A DNA stretch of 64,000 nucleotides from Pomphorhynchus laevis (taxonomy: Eukaryota; Acanthocephala; Palaeacanthocephala; Echinorhynchida; Pomphorhynchidae), in contig WNNJ02001471.1 of the NCBI GenBank assembly GCA_012934845.2, positions 47,757 to 111,756 of the forward strand, written 5' to 3'. Shown here piece after piece: positions 37,801-52,800 of this stretch; positions within the stretch are counted from its first letter, which is position 1, and each line of letters starts with the position of its first letter. The notes beneath the pieces are model-generated. The model was not told where the DNA came from, made no database searches, and was given only the letters and a program-made list of their open reading frames with translations. The translations under genes were made by a program, and so were the position numbers.

Positions 37801-40800
37801 TTTCTTGTAAATTTAAATATGTCATCTTTACGATATAAATTAATAGTAGTTTTAGTTAATGTTAATTTAATGTTCATATGTAGGTATACATCTCCTTTAT
37901 CATAAATATTGATTTTGTTAAGAATAAGGCTTTCTGGATAAATTTGTTCCCTTATTGAATAAAAATTAATAGAGTTAAATACACATATGCTATCAATATA
38001 TCAAAACACATATTTCATATCTTTACATTAAGATTTATTTTTTAAAATAAATTCATTTTTAGATGTATAAGTGACGATGGAATTTTTTTGGATAGTAATA
38101 ACACATCAAATTACATTAAAAGAAACTCCTCACTGTCATGCATTTATCCCCGCTGCTTTTTTTAGTTGAGTAATAGCGACTGAAACATGATTAGCATACA
38201 CTTTATGTCTTGGCATAACAAATGTCGCTATTAAATTTAATGTAAAAATTTAATATTAAAAATACAAAGTACAGACGATATATTTGAAATGTATCCGAAA
38301 TGAATGCCTCGCCTACGTAATATTTATACAACTGACCTTGTAATCGTATATGTTGATTAACCCGTCAAATGAGCTCGCAATGATATTATTTTCTCTGTGC
38401 TGCAAAACCACGCTGGTTACAATATCCGTAAAGTCGTTCAGTTTACGAATTACATTGCCTGTCTTAAAATTTTTCGTAAAACAAATAAAATAAGATCAAG
38501 ATTTACCACTAAATCGTGGATAACAACAATTCGATCAGCCGAACAACTGTACATTCGGTTAATTTTAGTATCGATCTAAAAATAGAAAAAAGTAATTCAT
38601 TTCACTTAGCCAGGAAAATAAGTTTACCTTTAAACTTCTAGCTGGTTTGTTATGACCGCGTTGAAACGCCCCCGATACTACAGGATCCCTGTCCACATAA
38701 TGCCAATAGATATTCCCGTCATAGGAACCGACAACAATCATCAGCTCAGAGCACATACGGATTCCGCTAATAGACGAAATGATTGAAGTTCCAGAAGGTA
38801 TCGCTTTGTGAAAGCCAATCTTTAATTATATATATAATTATTTAAGAAAGCATAAATTTAAAAGACACGATTCAAGAATAAATTTTAAGAGGCGTAAAAC
38901 TTAATAAATAATTTCATTAAAGAAAATCATTTGGATACTGAGCTCTTTATCTATAGTATCTAAATCTATTAACAACAAATTGTCCGGTATAGAGTGGTAT
39001 TTAAGTTCGGAAAATTTAAAAACGACACGCACGAGTTGAACATTAAAAAAGTAAATGATTTCTAGTTATAATATTAGTTAGGACGTTACTGACATTCATG
39101 TCAGTCATGAGAGCTTTTAATTCTACAAATCCATACTAAAAGGCACTTTCTTAGCAACTCCATCACAACTCTAAATTTTGATGCTCGTAATTTCATATTT
39201 TATATAAAAATATTGTTTGCGTGAACCATATTTTTTGTGTATTATATTAATTTTATATTTTTTGCGTGATGCTCCAAATCTAAAGATTTAATTAATATTA
39301 ATATTATATTAATATTATATTAATATTAATATTAATTAATATTAATTAATTAAAGTATTATAAACATTAATATTTAATATTAAATTTTGTGTATTTATTA
39401 ATATTTGTACTATAATATTTTATATAAATATCATAATATTTATATTATAAATAAAAAAATATAATATTAAAATATTATATATTGTATAAAATTGAATGTT
39501 GATAAGGGTATAATCGGCGTCTAGGATTAGGTTGAATTCAGCAATATATTCTATTTTAAAATACGAAAAGCAGAGAAACTATAGTGGATTATAGATATCA
39601 ATAATAAAGACTATCGATAGCTAGGTGCAGATATATGTATTTTATAATCATATTCTCCGTTAATTTACAAATCCAAACAACTAACAAGGTATAATATTTA
39701 TTTGAACGACACATTTTTAGTTCTCGACCAATCTGGTAACCATTATTATTTGATTGGAAAGTAAAATGGATCATGTTTCAACCTAATATTACGAACACTT
39801 AACCTTTAAAGCATCGCTCGTTTAGTATTTCTATAAGTATTAACAGGTTTTTATTTATTTATAAAAACATTTTTAATTAGGTAACACTTACCAACGTGTC
39901 GTTTCAAATGTTTATGTTTTATTATAAATTGATTGTCCAATTATTAGGATTGTTTACAAATAGGGGAGAATAATAGATTATTAAAATTATAATTTTCGAT
40001 AATGGCTGTTATCATCAGGAACTTTTGATATTCCTCAAAAAGTCAAGTTAAAGGTATGTCTACTGTTTTAATTTGTTTAATTTGTTTGGCATAATTAATT
40101 TATTAATTAATGATTTAAAATACATTTATTAATTTGTTTAATTTGTTTTTTTATTAATTTGTTTTGCCATAATTAATTTTGTTCCTGATAATGCAATTTT
40201 GTTTCTGATATTGATAACAGTCGTTATTGAAAATTAGAATTTTAATAATCTTTTACTCTCTCCAATTTGTAAACATTTCTAATGAGCGAACAATCAATTT
40301 ATAATGAACACTTTATCATAAAACATGAACATGTGAGAACAGGTGAAACATAGCATGGTTAATAATAGTTTAATCATGAGAAAATTCTCATAACCCGTTA
40401 TCAATATTTCCATAATTATATACATTTGCTCTAACTAGTATAAAATACATGAAATTGATGTTTTACTTTAATAATCTATTTTAAACAGTTAATGCGTTTT
40501 TGACACAAGTTTAAAACAAATTATTTCTTAATAAATAATTTTTTAAATATTGTTAGAACAATAAACATAATTTTATCAGTTTCTACTTCAATCATCTGAA
40601 ATAAAATATAATGAATCTTTTCAACAATTAATCCCGTAGCTTACGCTGGTAATTTTTAACAAAATTTATATTTAAATAATAAATATTGAAATTTTAATAA
40701 ATATTGTATAAATTGGTTTGCGTTCAACCGGATTATAATTTACTTATGCAAATTCCTTATACCACGTCATTCAATCATAATGGGTACATGTAATCAAGCT

Positions 40801-43800
40801 TTTTAATCCGAATATATTCAACTGTCTATTATATATACGAAATATTTTTAATATTTAATATTAATAATATATTAATATTATAATATTATAATACTTAATA
40901 TAATATTTAATATTATATTTAATATTATAATATATAATATTTAATATTCGGATTCTGATCGATCCACACACGTAAAAGATATTTTTACATATTTATTTAA
41001 GATATAGCCATCTGAACTTTTTTAAAATGGACTTAATTTTGCATTTGTACGATAGCTAATTAGAAATACAGTCTTTAACTTGAATTAAAAAATTAGAAAT
41101 GGAGCACATGTGAGCTGGATAATTTTTTCATAAAACGTTATTGAAACCGTAGTAATCTGCAAGATACCAAAGAACAGACGTCAACTCGATAGCAAATACA
41201 AAAGCTTTCACAATCGAGAAATAAATTCTATAATATAAATTCTAAAACTGGCCAAATTTTATCCGACATACGTACTCGCTTTCTGTTGAATATAAGTAAG
41301 TGGCCACTGGAATCTCCAACACACAAGTATTTAAATTTTACGTAAAGAGAGTGAATTGCAGTTCCAACGTTGATTTGAGCGAATCGAATACCTGTCTAAA
41401 GTAAAGAATATGCATAATAAAAAAGAATATTTACAGCGCAGTTGCACATTTCAATTTGTTTTAATAAGATAATCTACCTTTCTTCCATAAATGCGTACAA
41501 GTCCATCAAACCCAGCTATAAAAAGGCAAATTCCACAAGATAGGTAAGGACATGCAACCATTGAATGAACTCCATCTTCACAAACCATACCACAGCAAGG
41601 TGTGTATCGCTTATGATTCTAAATATATAACATTTTAAATAGCAAAAAAAATGTAATTTAAAAATATTTGTCTGTTGCAAAAAAATTGTTCGCTGATAGC
41701 TAGCGGTGATATAGAGAAAACATATTGAACAGTGAAGTTTCAAGAATAAAGGATTACAAACAAAGCGTCTGTTTTCAAAAAAGTAGTTCTATAAAAAAAT
41801 GCGAGTGTTATGAAAATAATAAAACAATTAAAAAAGCTAAAAAACATTTATTTGTAAAGCTCAATATAAATTATATATATTTTAGACATTGTAATCTTGT
41901 TAAATATCGAGCTTACCGATAGATAAAATGTATTGAGTCGTCCAGAAATGTCGGCAACATGGAGATATGGAGCACGAACGATAATACATGTCAACGGACA
42001 TGGCTTAAGGCAATTAAAGTTTCCTACAGCTGAGTTACATTCACTGTTTAACTTTCGATACAGAGCTCTCTTTTTGGCAAGCCGAGTTGCTCTTATGTGC
42101 GCTAGTAGACGCTGCTTCGGTGTATTGAATTTTCGAAATGAAGTAAGTCTAAAATAAGTAATAAACAACTATAGTTCTTAAAATATTTTATAATGAAATA
42201 AATTAAGATATTATTTATGATTTGTGAATCATAAATAATATATATATGCTTTGACTCATTAAAACCTGAATTATAAAAATCCGTCTGCAAAAATATGTTA
42301 AACAAATAATATATATATAATATATGATATATCATGTATTATAATAACATATATAACATATTATATCTAATATAATATGTATTATCATAGCATATATAAC
42401 ATATTATATATTATGTATTATATAACAAAGTATTATAATCAAATTTAAAGTATCGACAAAAACTTTGAAAGCAAGCGTTGAACAATAAAGACATATCGAT
42501 AATTTATATGTACTATTTGTAATATTTTAAACTTTAAAATTAAATTTATCTCCGAGAAACTCATATTATTTAGTAATAGATGAAATATAGCAATGAAGCT
42601 TATCCATCTTTAATTTCAAACATTTCAAATATGTGCAGTCATTGTTAATATTGATATTTTATTACTATTTTTATTCTGCAAGTTGCTTTAATCCTATCTA
42701 TACGCAACAGCAGTACGCTACATTTTAGTATTGCTGGACCTCATCAGCTACTGATCCAATACCTAAATTTCACGTTTCGGTCCTTTAATGTTGCCTGACG
42801 ATCAATTGACTCGTCTGCTTTTATTGACAATTAGATTTAATGAAAGACTTCCGTTTTACATTTTGCAAATTTAATTGAAATCATTTCAGATTTTTACCAT
42901 AAAAATTTTGATGACTATTTTTATTCTGCGCGATACTTTAATCCTATATATACGCCAACAGCAGTACACTACATTTCAGCATTGGTGGGCCTCGTCAGCT
43001 ACTGATCCAATACCTACGTTTCACGTTTCTTTCCTTTTAATGTGTTGGCTTATGATCACTCAACTCTTCTGCTTTTATTGGCAATTAGATTGAATGAAAG
43101 ATTTATTATTTAAATAAATAGGCAAAATTATCTATTAAAATAAAAAGGCATTTGTCTATCGTGTAAAATGTGCAATCGCCTAAATAAGCAAAATGCAATG
43201 CTATACAATAGCATTGCATACATAGACACATGAATCACAAAATTATGGCAAAATTGATGTTTGCATCACAAAATGTACCTTCGGAAGGAAATATTATTTG
43301 TCTCGAGTTTAGACAGGGAGGTTGTAAAAAAGCTAGGACAATCTCCAATAAGAAAACGTACAAGTGATGGTCCAATGACTGTAATGACTGCTTCAGACGT
43401 AGGCTCGCAGCCTTCTAAAAATCATAACTATGAAATAATCATCAAATTATTAGATTTGTTCATCGCGTAAAACAGTGCGTAACAGTGTCAGGTAAATATA
43501 ATTTATAATTAAAGCTTCAAACTAATCGGGCGTCTTATTTAAATAATTAATAAAATTAAATATTTCCGTATTATGGAAATGAAAATATATTTATAGAAAA
43601 TAAACACTTAATTGGTAATGACTAAATTTTGGTAGTAAAAATGAGCAAACGTTTTCTAACTCATAAAATAAAAAAATCTAAACTGATTGATTAGTAATTC
43701 ACAACTGTTTTGCAAATTGAATCAAATGCTCTTAACTTAGAGTGATATAGTAACACATTTATACTAGCAGGTTATTTTCGTGATAATACACAGTTTGTAA

Positions 43801-46800
43801 TATGGCAAAGAACAATTATGTGTTTAAAAAGTATATAAATTTAATAGGGAAGGTTTGAATTAAGTAGTGATTTCTGCTTTATAATATCAATTGGCATGTT
43901 AAATTATTTGCTTAATTTAGCTGCTTTAGAGAAAACGTTATAATAGCGTATTTATTTCACTGATATGATGGGTTCGGATGATACCGAACCTATCATATCA
44001 GTGAAATAATATCTTGCATCATATGAATCATTATCTTGAAAAATTTCATGTTAAAATGACAAAAATTTAGTAATAAATAAAACAGATCGATATTTCCAAA
44101 TATGTAAAACAGATCGGTAGGAAAACAAATCAACTTTTATTTTCATTTGAATTTAGGTAAAAAATAGACTCTATACTTTTGTATTAAGATATTTCTCTGG
44201 ATAGTGAAAAGGAAAAGGAAACACATCATTCGAATGCTTTTAGAAATAAAAATAAAAATTTAAAAATTCCATATTTAATTGGCATTTGGGTTTAACTGAT
44301 TCGATTTTTTATATTGAATGTAAAATAGTATGAAATGAATAAAATCAATGAAAAATAGTATCGAAAAATTAGATCGTTTACCCAAATAAATTGTGGTGGG
44401 ACTACATTTACCTGTGGGACTAAGGAAAATTTTCAAGGAAACCTTCGAACGAACTGGAGGCCTATAATAAAACAGTAATAGTGCATTTATTTCAGGTTAA
44501 GGTAAATAATACTTACAGACTGTTTGTTGAATATATCGGTGTACCTGGAGAAAAAATACTGATGGATTTGTGGAGAAGTAAAATATGCGCTATAACTTTA
44601 TGTTATAACAGAAATCAATCGCATAATTACAAATACGTAATTTTAAATTTATTTTATAATAAAAAAATCTAATTCTAGTCTTGAAACAATAGTTCTAATG
44701 CTTTTTATGTTGGCTTACGATCACTCGATTCGTCTGTTTTATTGGCAGACAAGTTTTTATCTCAAATTCGCTTTCTCTCCTGATCGTATGAAAATATTTG
44801 ACGACATTCGATATCAGACATCGAAAATCTAGAACTACTACAATAAAACTAAGTCCCCTTGATTTTGAGTGACCTTTAAGTGTATATTATAAGTTACGCA
44901 GTAAATTATTCGCGCAGATAGCTGTAAACACCCTTTATATATTTTCAAAAGAAATACTTTATTGGCATTTAGATTTAATGAAAGACTTTCGTTTTTCATT
45001 TTGCGAATTTAATTAAAATCATTTCTAATTTCAAATTAAATCAGCGTTTGTAGGGGAATGTGCTACCTTTAATTTAAAAACCTACTTTTATATAACATTT
45101 TTAACACTTTTTAATACATTTTTAATATATCACATTTTTTAAATATATTTAAAAACGTTGATTTAACAAAAATAAAATAAAATTTAATTAAAATTTAATT
45201 TGTTTAAATTATCAAATGTATGATGAATCTATGGCATTACGTGCTTGCATGTAACATTTTTAATTATGAAAGTTATTGAACAAAAACCAGTCAAACAAAA
45301 CAAACTTAGGCAGATACATACCGTCAGCAACACATTTATAAACTTTTTGTATCAATGGCCAAAATTGTTTAGACACAAAAATAAATTCACGACTACTTTC
45401 TCCAGCGATTCGTTTAGCGGCTTCGTGAAGAGCAGACAGATCTTCGCCTTGAAGACTACCAAGGTATTTTATCTTCACTTCGTCATCTTCATGAATTTGA
45501 AACTCATGGAATTGACTTTGTTCAGCTAAAGTAGCTGGTTTACATGGTTTACTAGATATTTCTTGTTGAAAACGCGATTTGTCTGCGATTAAAACAGCAT
45601 CTCCTTTATTCCACGTTGATTCGACTGCCCGAAACTCTAAACTTTGACGATCCCTGCTAGCTTTTAGTATATAGGGAGATGCGATTTTTGTCTAAAGTAT
45701 TAATAATTAAATAGCAATAATTAACATTTTGGGTTTGTCAAAACTACGTATTCAAATATTAATATATTAATTAATCAAATATTAATCTTTTTTGAATTGC
45801 ATTTTTTAAACCTTTCAACAATTTTTATTCATAAATTTAACTCAAGATTTTTAAATCTAATATAAACTTACTTAAAACTTAAATATTTCAGACCAGAATT
45901 TACAGTTAGTTATTTTGAAATTATACAAGTAAAAATAAGATAAGAATATGATTGACGGTTTAATTTTAAGTTTTATTATCTCATAGGGAATCAGGTGAGA
46001 ATAACGTGATGTTAATAACTCGAGAATCACCTGCAATCAATGCTGTAGTAATGCTCAGTAGTAATCCAACTAAGTGATCAATAAATTGATCACTTATTAG
46101 TTTGTTTGTATCTCTTTTAGCTATTTTATGAAGGTAATCTTAATATAAATTACATACGATAAAATCAATTTTATAATATGCTACACCCGGTAGATATCGA
46201 GTAATACAATAAATATGTAAATATGTAAATATGCCAATATCGAGTTACCTCGATATGTGATATCGAGGTAACGAAATTATCTCGGTATGTGATATCGAAG
46301 TGACGGTATAATTGTATTGCTGATAAATTTTTTGATTGCTGAAACTTTCGTATTGAGAATTTCAATCTTTTAAATGGTTTTAAACGATTGAAAAATTTTT
46401 CAATCGTTTTTTAATCAATGGTCGTCTAAAATGATAAGGATGTTTATAATTTAGAAATTTATTCGTATCATTAAATCTATTGAATCAAATGTCTTGTATG
46501 AAAAATAATATTGGAAAATAATATTTTCTAATTAATTTAAAAATAATAACAACAACAATTTCTTGACAATAAAAAACAAAAATAATACAAGATTTTTCAT
46601 GTTAACCATTGGTCCGGGTTTCGGATCGTGAGGCAGTGGACTAACCAAACTACTCAATACATCGCGATCGTAAGTGTCAGACCTTACGATCGCGATGTCA
46701 GGCGTTAAGGCGTTTTTCGACCAGTTTCGAGATTTGATCTCTCTACCGGTATCGAGGTTTATCTCGATGTCTCTTTCGAGAGAGTCCGGCCAAGAAAGCC

Positions 46801-49800
46801 CTGTGAGGAAGGCGATCCCTAGACATCTTCAGAACGTGTCCTAGCCACATCAACTGGCTTCCTTCGATGTTGACGACTTTACTCTGAGTGAATATCGGAT
46901 GGCCAAATTCCTAACCTTAAAGGCTAGGACCGGTCAAGTCTCGAAGGAACCTCATTTCAGTCGCATGTATCAGAGATCTAAACCTTTCAGTCATAACACA
47001 TATCTCCTGACCATAGGTTAAGATAGGAACGAAGATTGCGGGTTAAACCGAAAGCTTCGCCTGAAGACTAAAATCCCATTTCGTCAGGACAAACCTGTAC
47101 AAAGAACGCACTGCTCTGTTAGTTAAAAATTAATAACAATTTAATAATAATTGCTTCGCAATTATTAATAATAGTACCTAATTACGAATACAAATATTTT
47201 TTAGTTATTTTATTTTTACCTCATACACGGATAATATGATTTATTTTAATAAGATTTTTTATATTTAATATTATTTATTTTTTAAGAACAAACAAAATTA
47301 TTGCCCAAAATATTGACGTTTATAAAACGTAAATAGATGGTGTAGATTAGTCTATCAATTATAAGACAGATACTTACAACACAAGGCAAATCAGCTATAA
47401 GTTCTAATAGAAGTTTAACACGATCGGAAGTTGGAACAGGAAGATATCGTTTACGATTGCTAAGACTTTTAATTGCGTGTTTCTCTTTCTTCGCGTCTAC
47501 CAAACCATGACGTTTTATCTTACTATTTATGTAATTATGATTAAATGACAGGGTGTAATTTGCATCACTAGTTGATAATCGTCGAAGACGTTTGTTTTGC
47601 TGATTGTGTGACTAATCGATAAATTGATATCAAATAAATGATCAAGACATAAACTTACATTTGTTTGTTTGCGCTTTACAATCGTGGTTTGAGAGTAATC
47701 GAATATTGGCTGATTAAAATTCAGTTAAAGTATCTCATAATTTAAGAAACACTTTATCATACCGTTTGTTCACAGGCCGCATCGTTGTTTGGAATTAGAA
47801 ACATTTCGTTAGTATCCTAAAAAGTGTACTATATGGTTTTTTATGACTTTACAAGCATACATAAACAGGTTTTTGAAACTTGGATCGAACGACTTGAAGA
47901 TTCGATGTACTATCATTATCAATAGATAGAAACTGTCTTAAAGCTGCGGTAAATGATTGATGTTTTGGAATGTCTACAACAGCAGATAAAGGTTTCGTGT
48001 TATTTAATGTCAACGATTTCGTCATCCCTAACCGACACAAAAAATGATAAATTCAAAATATCAAAAAATTACCATTAAACATTTGAACCATTTTATTTGG
48101 GATAATTTTATTAGTATATATTTTAAAATATATTATTAAATATTTTATTTTATTAGATATATTTTCTGTAACAAATAAAATAGTATAACAAACCTAAGTA
48201 AATACACGAAATACCAGATTTATCTATTAACGTGTTAATGTTAGTAACGTGTTAATAGGCTTCGAATACTAGGCAATAATTTTACCGCCAACCTGTCTTG
48301 GTCTCTTCATATTGATGAGGTCGTCAGAAAACGCAGTAGCCGACTTTATCCACTAAGGTGCATTTCGGCATAAGAAGCCTCTCCCACTCAGTTAGAGGTT
48401 GTATATATTGCACTAGTAAGATCATCACTAGTTTATGGATATCCCGTTTTTTGTAATGTAGCCTCACGAGACCTTCAAAAAATGTTAAAAATTCAAAGGT
48501 TCGCAGAGCGCATTTGTAGAAAAAATTTAGTCACTCTCGCGGAAGTTTTAAACATGGCGTTTATCAAACTTGTTCGTAATATAGAGTTCATATCCCAATT
48601 ATTTGAACTTTGTTTCGGGCATACTAACTGTACTGAACAGAGTAAGTATGGCCATAAAATGTTTGGCTTGAAAGCACCTCGAATCGAACAGTTTTCATCT
48701 TCGTTTCTATTCAAAGCTGTTAGATCATTAGAAGAGCAGAATCAAAAATCCAGAAGGTTGTAAATTGGCAATCTCCACAGCTCAGTAAAACAATTTTTCT
48801 TGAATAGTGTTTATCCTACCTTTTCGCAGCTGCAAATGATCCTTATTATTATATATATTTTTTATTTTTTTATCAAATTTAAAGAAATTGTACACAAATT
48901 ATGCAGATATAGTTGCTTGTTTGTGTTTTATAACATGTTCACTTTTATTTAATAAAGAATCAATCAATCAATTAAATAATAATTATCTATAAATTATTTA
49001 TCTATTTTATGTATTACAATGGCATCGATTGTTTCATTAAAAGTGATGTCTACGTTTTAGTTGACGCTTACAATCATACTAGTTTCCTTGTAATAATTTG
49101 CTTTCGTTTATACGTCCCGTTACAGATTACGCTTGTTGAACGCTTTGTGCTTAATAATGGGATACAATAAAATAGATAATTCACAAATTTGTAAATATTA
49201 TAGAAACATAGGATATTATAAATATTATAGAAACACGAGAATATTACATACATTTATTTAGTATATTTTGATAACAAAAATCGAAATTTATTACATTCCT
49301 AACACAAACAAGAGAAAAAAGTCATCATTTAAAACTCTAAGCTTTATAATATTAAATAAATTAGCATTTTAAAATTAAATTTAAAGCTGAAAATAATATT
49401 TAAATATTAATATGATAATATTAATTTTAGTTTTAAATTTTAATTATTAACATGCCGTATTTCTAAACGATTGTTACCAGCAATATACTCAGTATTATTT
49501 TGAATCGCCGCCGAATGTGTAATGTGATCGTTTTCCGAATCTAGAGATAACAAAATAATCATAATGATTAATAATCGATCAATTTACTTTGAACATTTTC
49601 ATTTGTATCAGCGATTGGTGTTTTTGTAAAATCATGTGTTTCGTTTACGCAGTTACGTTGGAGCATAGATTCTGATTTGTATTCTAACCGGGGGTCATTT
49701 GTCTGTGAATCGAGAGCGTCTTCGGTGGAATTCAAACATTTATTTCCACTTAAAGCTATAACTTTATCATTTGCCATTAGCCTCGAATGCGTATTTGAAA

Positions 49801-52800
49801 GGTTATTGCAAAACAGATTGTATAAATCAGATTTTGTCTGGTCTGATTTAAGATTATGTTCTAAGCGTATATTCTCTTCTTGTGAGTGATGGAGCGCATT
49901 AAGTGAATTGAAATCGCGTTCATTGTTGATAAAATCATTGTTTAAGCTATGTGCAGAACATATGCAAAGTTTGTGGGAATCATACTCGTCATTTTTAACG
50001 GTAAAGTTTTCTGTACATACTGGGTGATCCATACTGGGTGATCCAGAGTAATGTACTATATCATCAATACAACTTTTAAGGGATGTATTTTTCAAACATT
50101 TATCATCTGAACGTTTAGACGATGTATTTTTTATATCATATTGGATTAAAGTATTTTGCTTACGACTTTTATCCAATTTTTTCAACTTCACATTATGAAC
50201 ATTCAATTTAGAATGAGCTTCGTACTCAGATTTTCTCGGAAATAGATTAATTGAGAGAGAGCTTCGAGTTTCGCCACCTTTAAGTAAAACAAGAAGTTAT
50301 ATTATCTGAAAATTAATATATGAGACTAACTGGTATAATTAGAAAAGCAGGTTCGTGTTATTGATTCAACGCTAGCATCATCTAAACACAAAACGCAATG
50401 ATCACTAAGTCGATATCAAAGATAAAAGCGATAAATGTGAAGACAATTCTTTATGCATTTTTTATAAAATTCAAAAAATAAATTAGATCGCCGTTTTAAA
50501 GCAGTTGGTGTGTTGATATTATTTTTGAGTCATTAGTACAAAATTCATCATACAAAAATGTCATCTTCAAAATTCATTTTCCAAAAGTGACAGAATAAAG
50601 TATATTTTTATCATTGTTGTTTTCGTATCTTAGTAAAAAATATATTTTGCATTAATTTCTATAAACATATACATCAATTTACTATTAGTTGTATTAATTT
50701 CTATAAAAATACATCTAAAAATTACAAATTTTTATTTTAAAATAAATTTATAATCAAAATCCTAAAAAAATATTTAAAAATTCATTTATATAAAAATTTT
50801 AAATTTAAAAATTTATAAATAAAATTTATAAATAAATTTATAAATTTATTTGCTGATAAATAATTTAATTGCAGGCAATTTACAAATACGAACAATTAAG
50901 ATAATTCAGAAAATGCTGATCATCAAAGCACATACCACAATCTGTAACTGGTGAGACATCGCTCTTATTTTTAGTAATTTTTACTAAACGTCTCGCGGTA
51001 TTTATTTTCAAATAGTCGTTTTTATTAGAATTCAACATGGCGTTGTCGTTTCGAGTAATCAGACGTTTGGTGCATATCTGTAATTCATTTATTTTCTTCT
51101 CATTGTCGCTGTAAATACATCTTGATTTCTGTGCTTCCGGATATTCGATTTGACTAGTCAACTTTTGACCAGCTTCAAAGTCTAGCGATAAATCTGTTTT
51201 GGTTCTCGGCAGCTTATTTACTGAAACATCAGAGTTTTGTACCGCCGTTCGATGTCTTTGCATTCGTTTATCTATGTTCGACAGCATTTCTATAAAATTA
51301 AAATTTGTGTTTTGTATCACAAAAGCAACTATTTTTACTGCGATGCATTGTATCAGAATGGTTATCCAGTCCAGCTAAGAAACGTTCAGTTTCCAACTTA
51401 TTTGAAAGTAAGATTTTTTCTAAAACAATAAACTTTATAAAATCGTTAAGCTAAAACAACAATGCCTTATTTATATTTTACCTTGAACATCGACAACATC
51501 TACATTGCTTGAAATATCTTCTTTTGAATGTGTCATCCCGATTTCAATGTAATTATTGCCGTCATTTTCAGTATTATCAACTATAAATTATTTAAATTAT
51601 TTAATATATTATTTAAAATTATTATATAAAACAATAACTTATTCAAAAGCAACAACAAATATACTGTGTGTATAATAACATAATATTATATATTAATATA
51701 ATATAATTTTTTTTATTATATTTATATAATATATATAATCAATATAATAATATATATATTAATATTATATATTAATATATATTATAATATATATAAATTA
51801 TAAAGTTGTGGAGAGTATATTATGTATACAGAAAAAAACTAACCTCCACGAAATTAATAAGAGTTAAATTAGAGTGAGTTATTTATGTTTCTTACAAAAT
51901 ACTCAAATATAAGTTTAATGTTTGGATTGAGTCTTCAACCATCATTAATTCAATATTTTAACCGAATATTGAATTGATTTTTATATTTTGTAAGATGAAT
52001 TTAGATAACGAAAGTATATTATTGCAATATTTCGAAGATTTATCTAACTAAATATAAAAGTCAGTTAAAATTTTTTTATCTATAGCAAAATATCAGATGA
52101 ACATATTTTTAACGTCAATTAAATATTAAAAATTAATACAATTAATAAAGTATAAATAAGTTAGACTGACGTGCATGTTTAGTGGCATTAAATCATTTTG
52201 AATTTACCTGACGAAATGCCAAATATATGGAATCATTTTGTTCGTTAAAAATAAACACTTGCCTGGTTGTTTATCTACTTTATGGTCAACGTCTTCTTCT
52301 CTTTTCAGCCGATCACTTCTTGCTCGTTTACCGGTATTTATGTTTAATCGTCTACCTATTAAATTTATTTGAAATACAATATTATTACAATACAAAATAT
52401 TATTATAATATTATATAATATTATAATAATATTATAATTATGATAATACAAAATATTTATTTTATTTACTTGTGGGCTGAAACGTTGCAACACTAACAGG
52501 ACCGGAAAAACTCATATACAAGAGACTTTCTTCGACATTTGTGCTATTAGCATTTCTCGTTATATCTCCGTGTGAACCAAGTAAATTAGATTCTTCTTCA
52601 GTAGTGAAATTCATATCCTCCTCGTGTGAGTAACTGAAATTAAATTGATTATTTCGCCTCGTGTTATACCGACTTAAATTTATATTTTGGTTAGATCGTC
52701 TCATACTTAACTTTGAATCTCTACAACAAAGAATAAAACTGATTTATACAGACACTAAATCGTACCTGCGGACCATCGGTAAGTATTTATCCGTGTTCCT

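Larger units (their letters stand above)
33531..38336. other. largest intron of the ZNF106-like gene
   Basis: 4.8 kb holding a LINE fragment (34590-36020), direct repeats (36320-37060) and a Penelope-like coding relic (37490-38050). The remaining sequence (33540-34580) is AT-rich without recognisable content. Confidence 0.6.

Noticed and set aside
43261-43470. 69-codon plus-strand frame
   Set aside because: It is the shadow of exon 15 of the minus-strand ZNF106-like gene, whose splice sites and phase fit.
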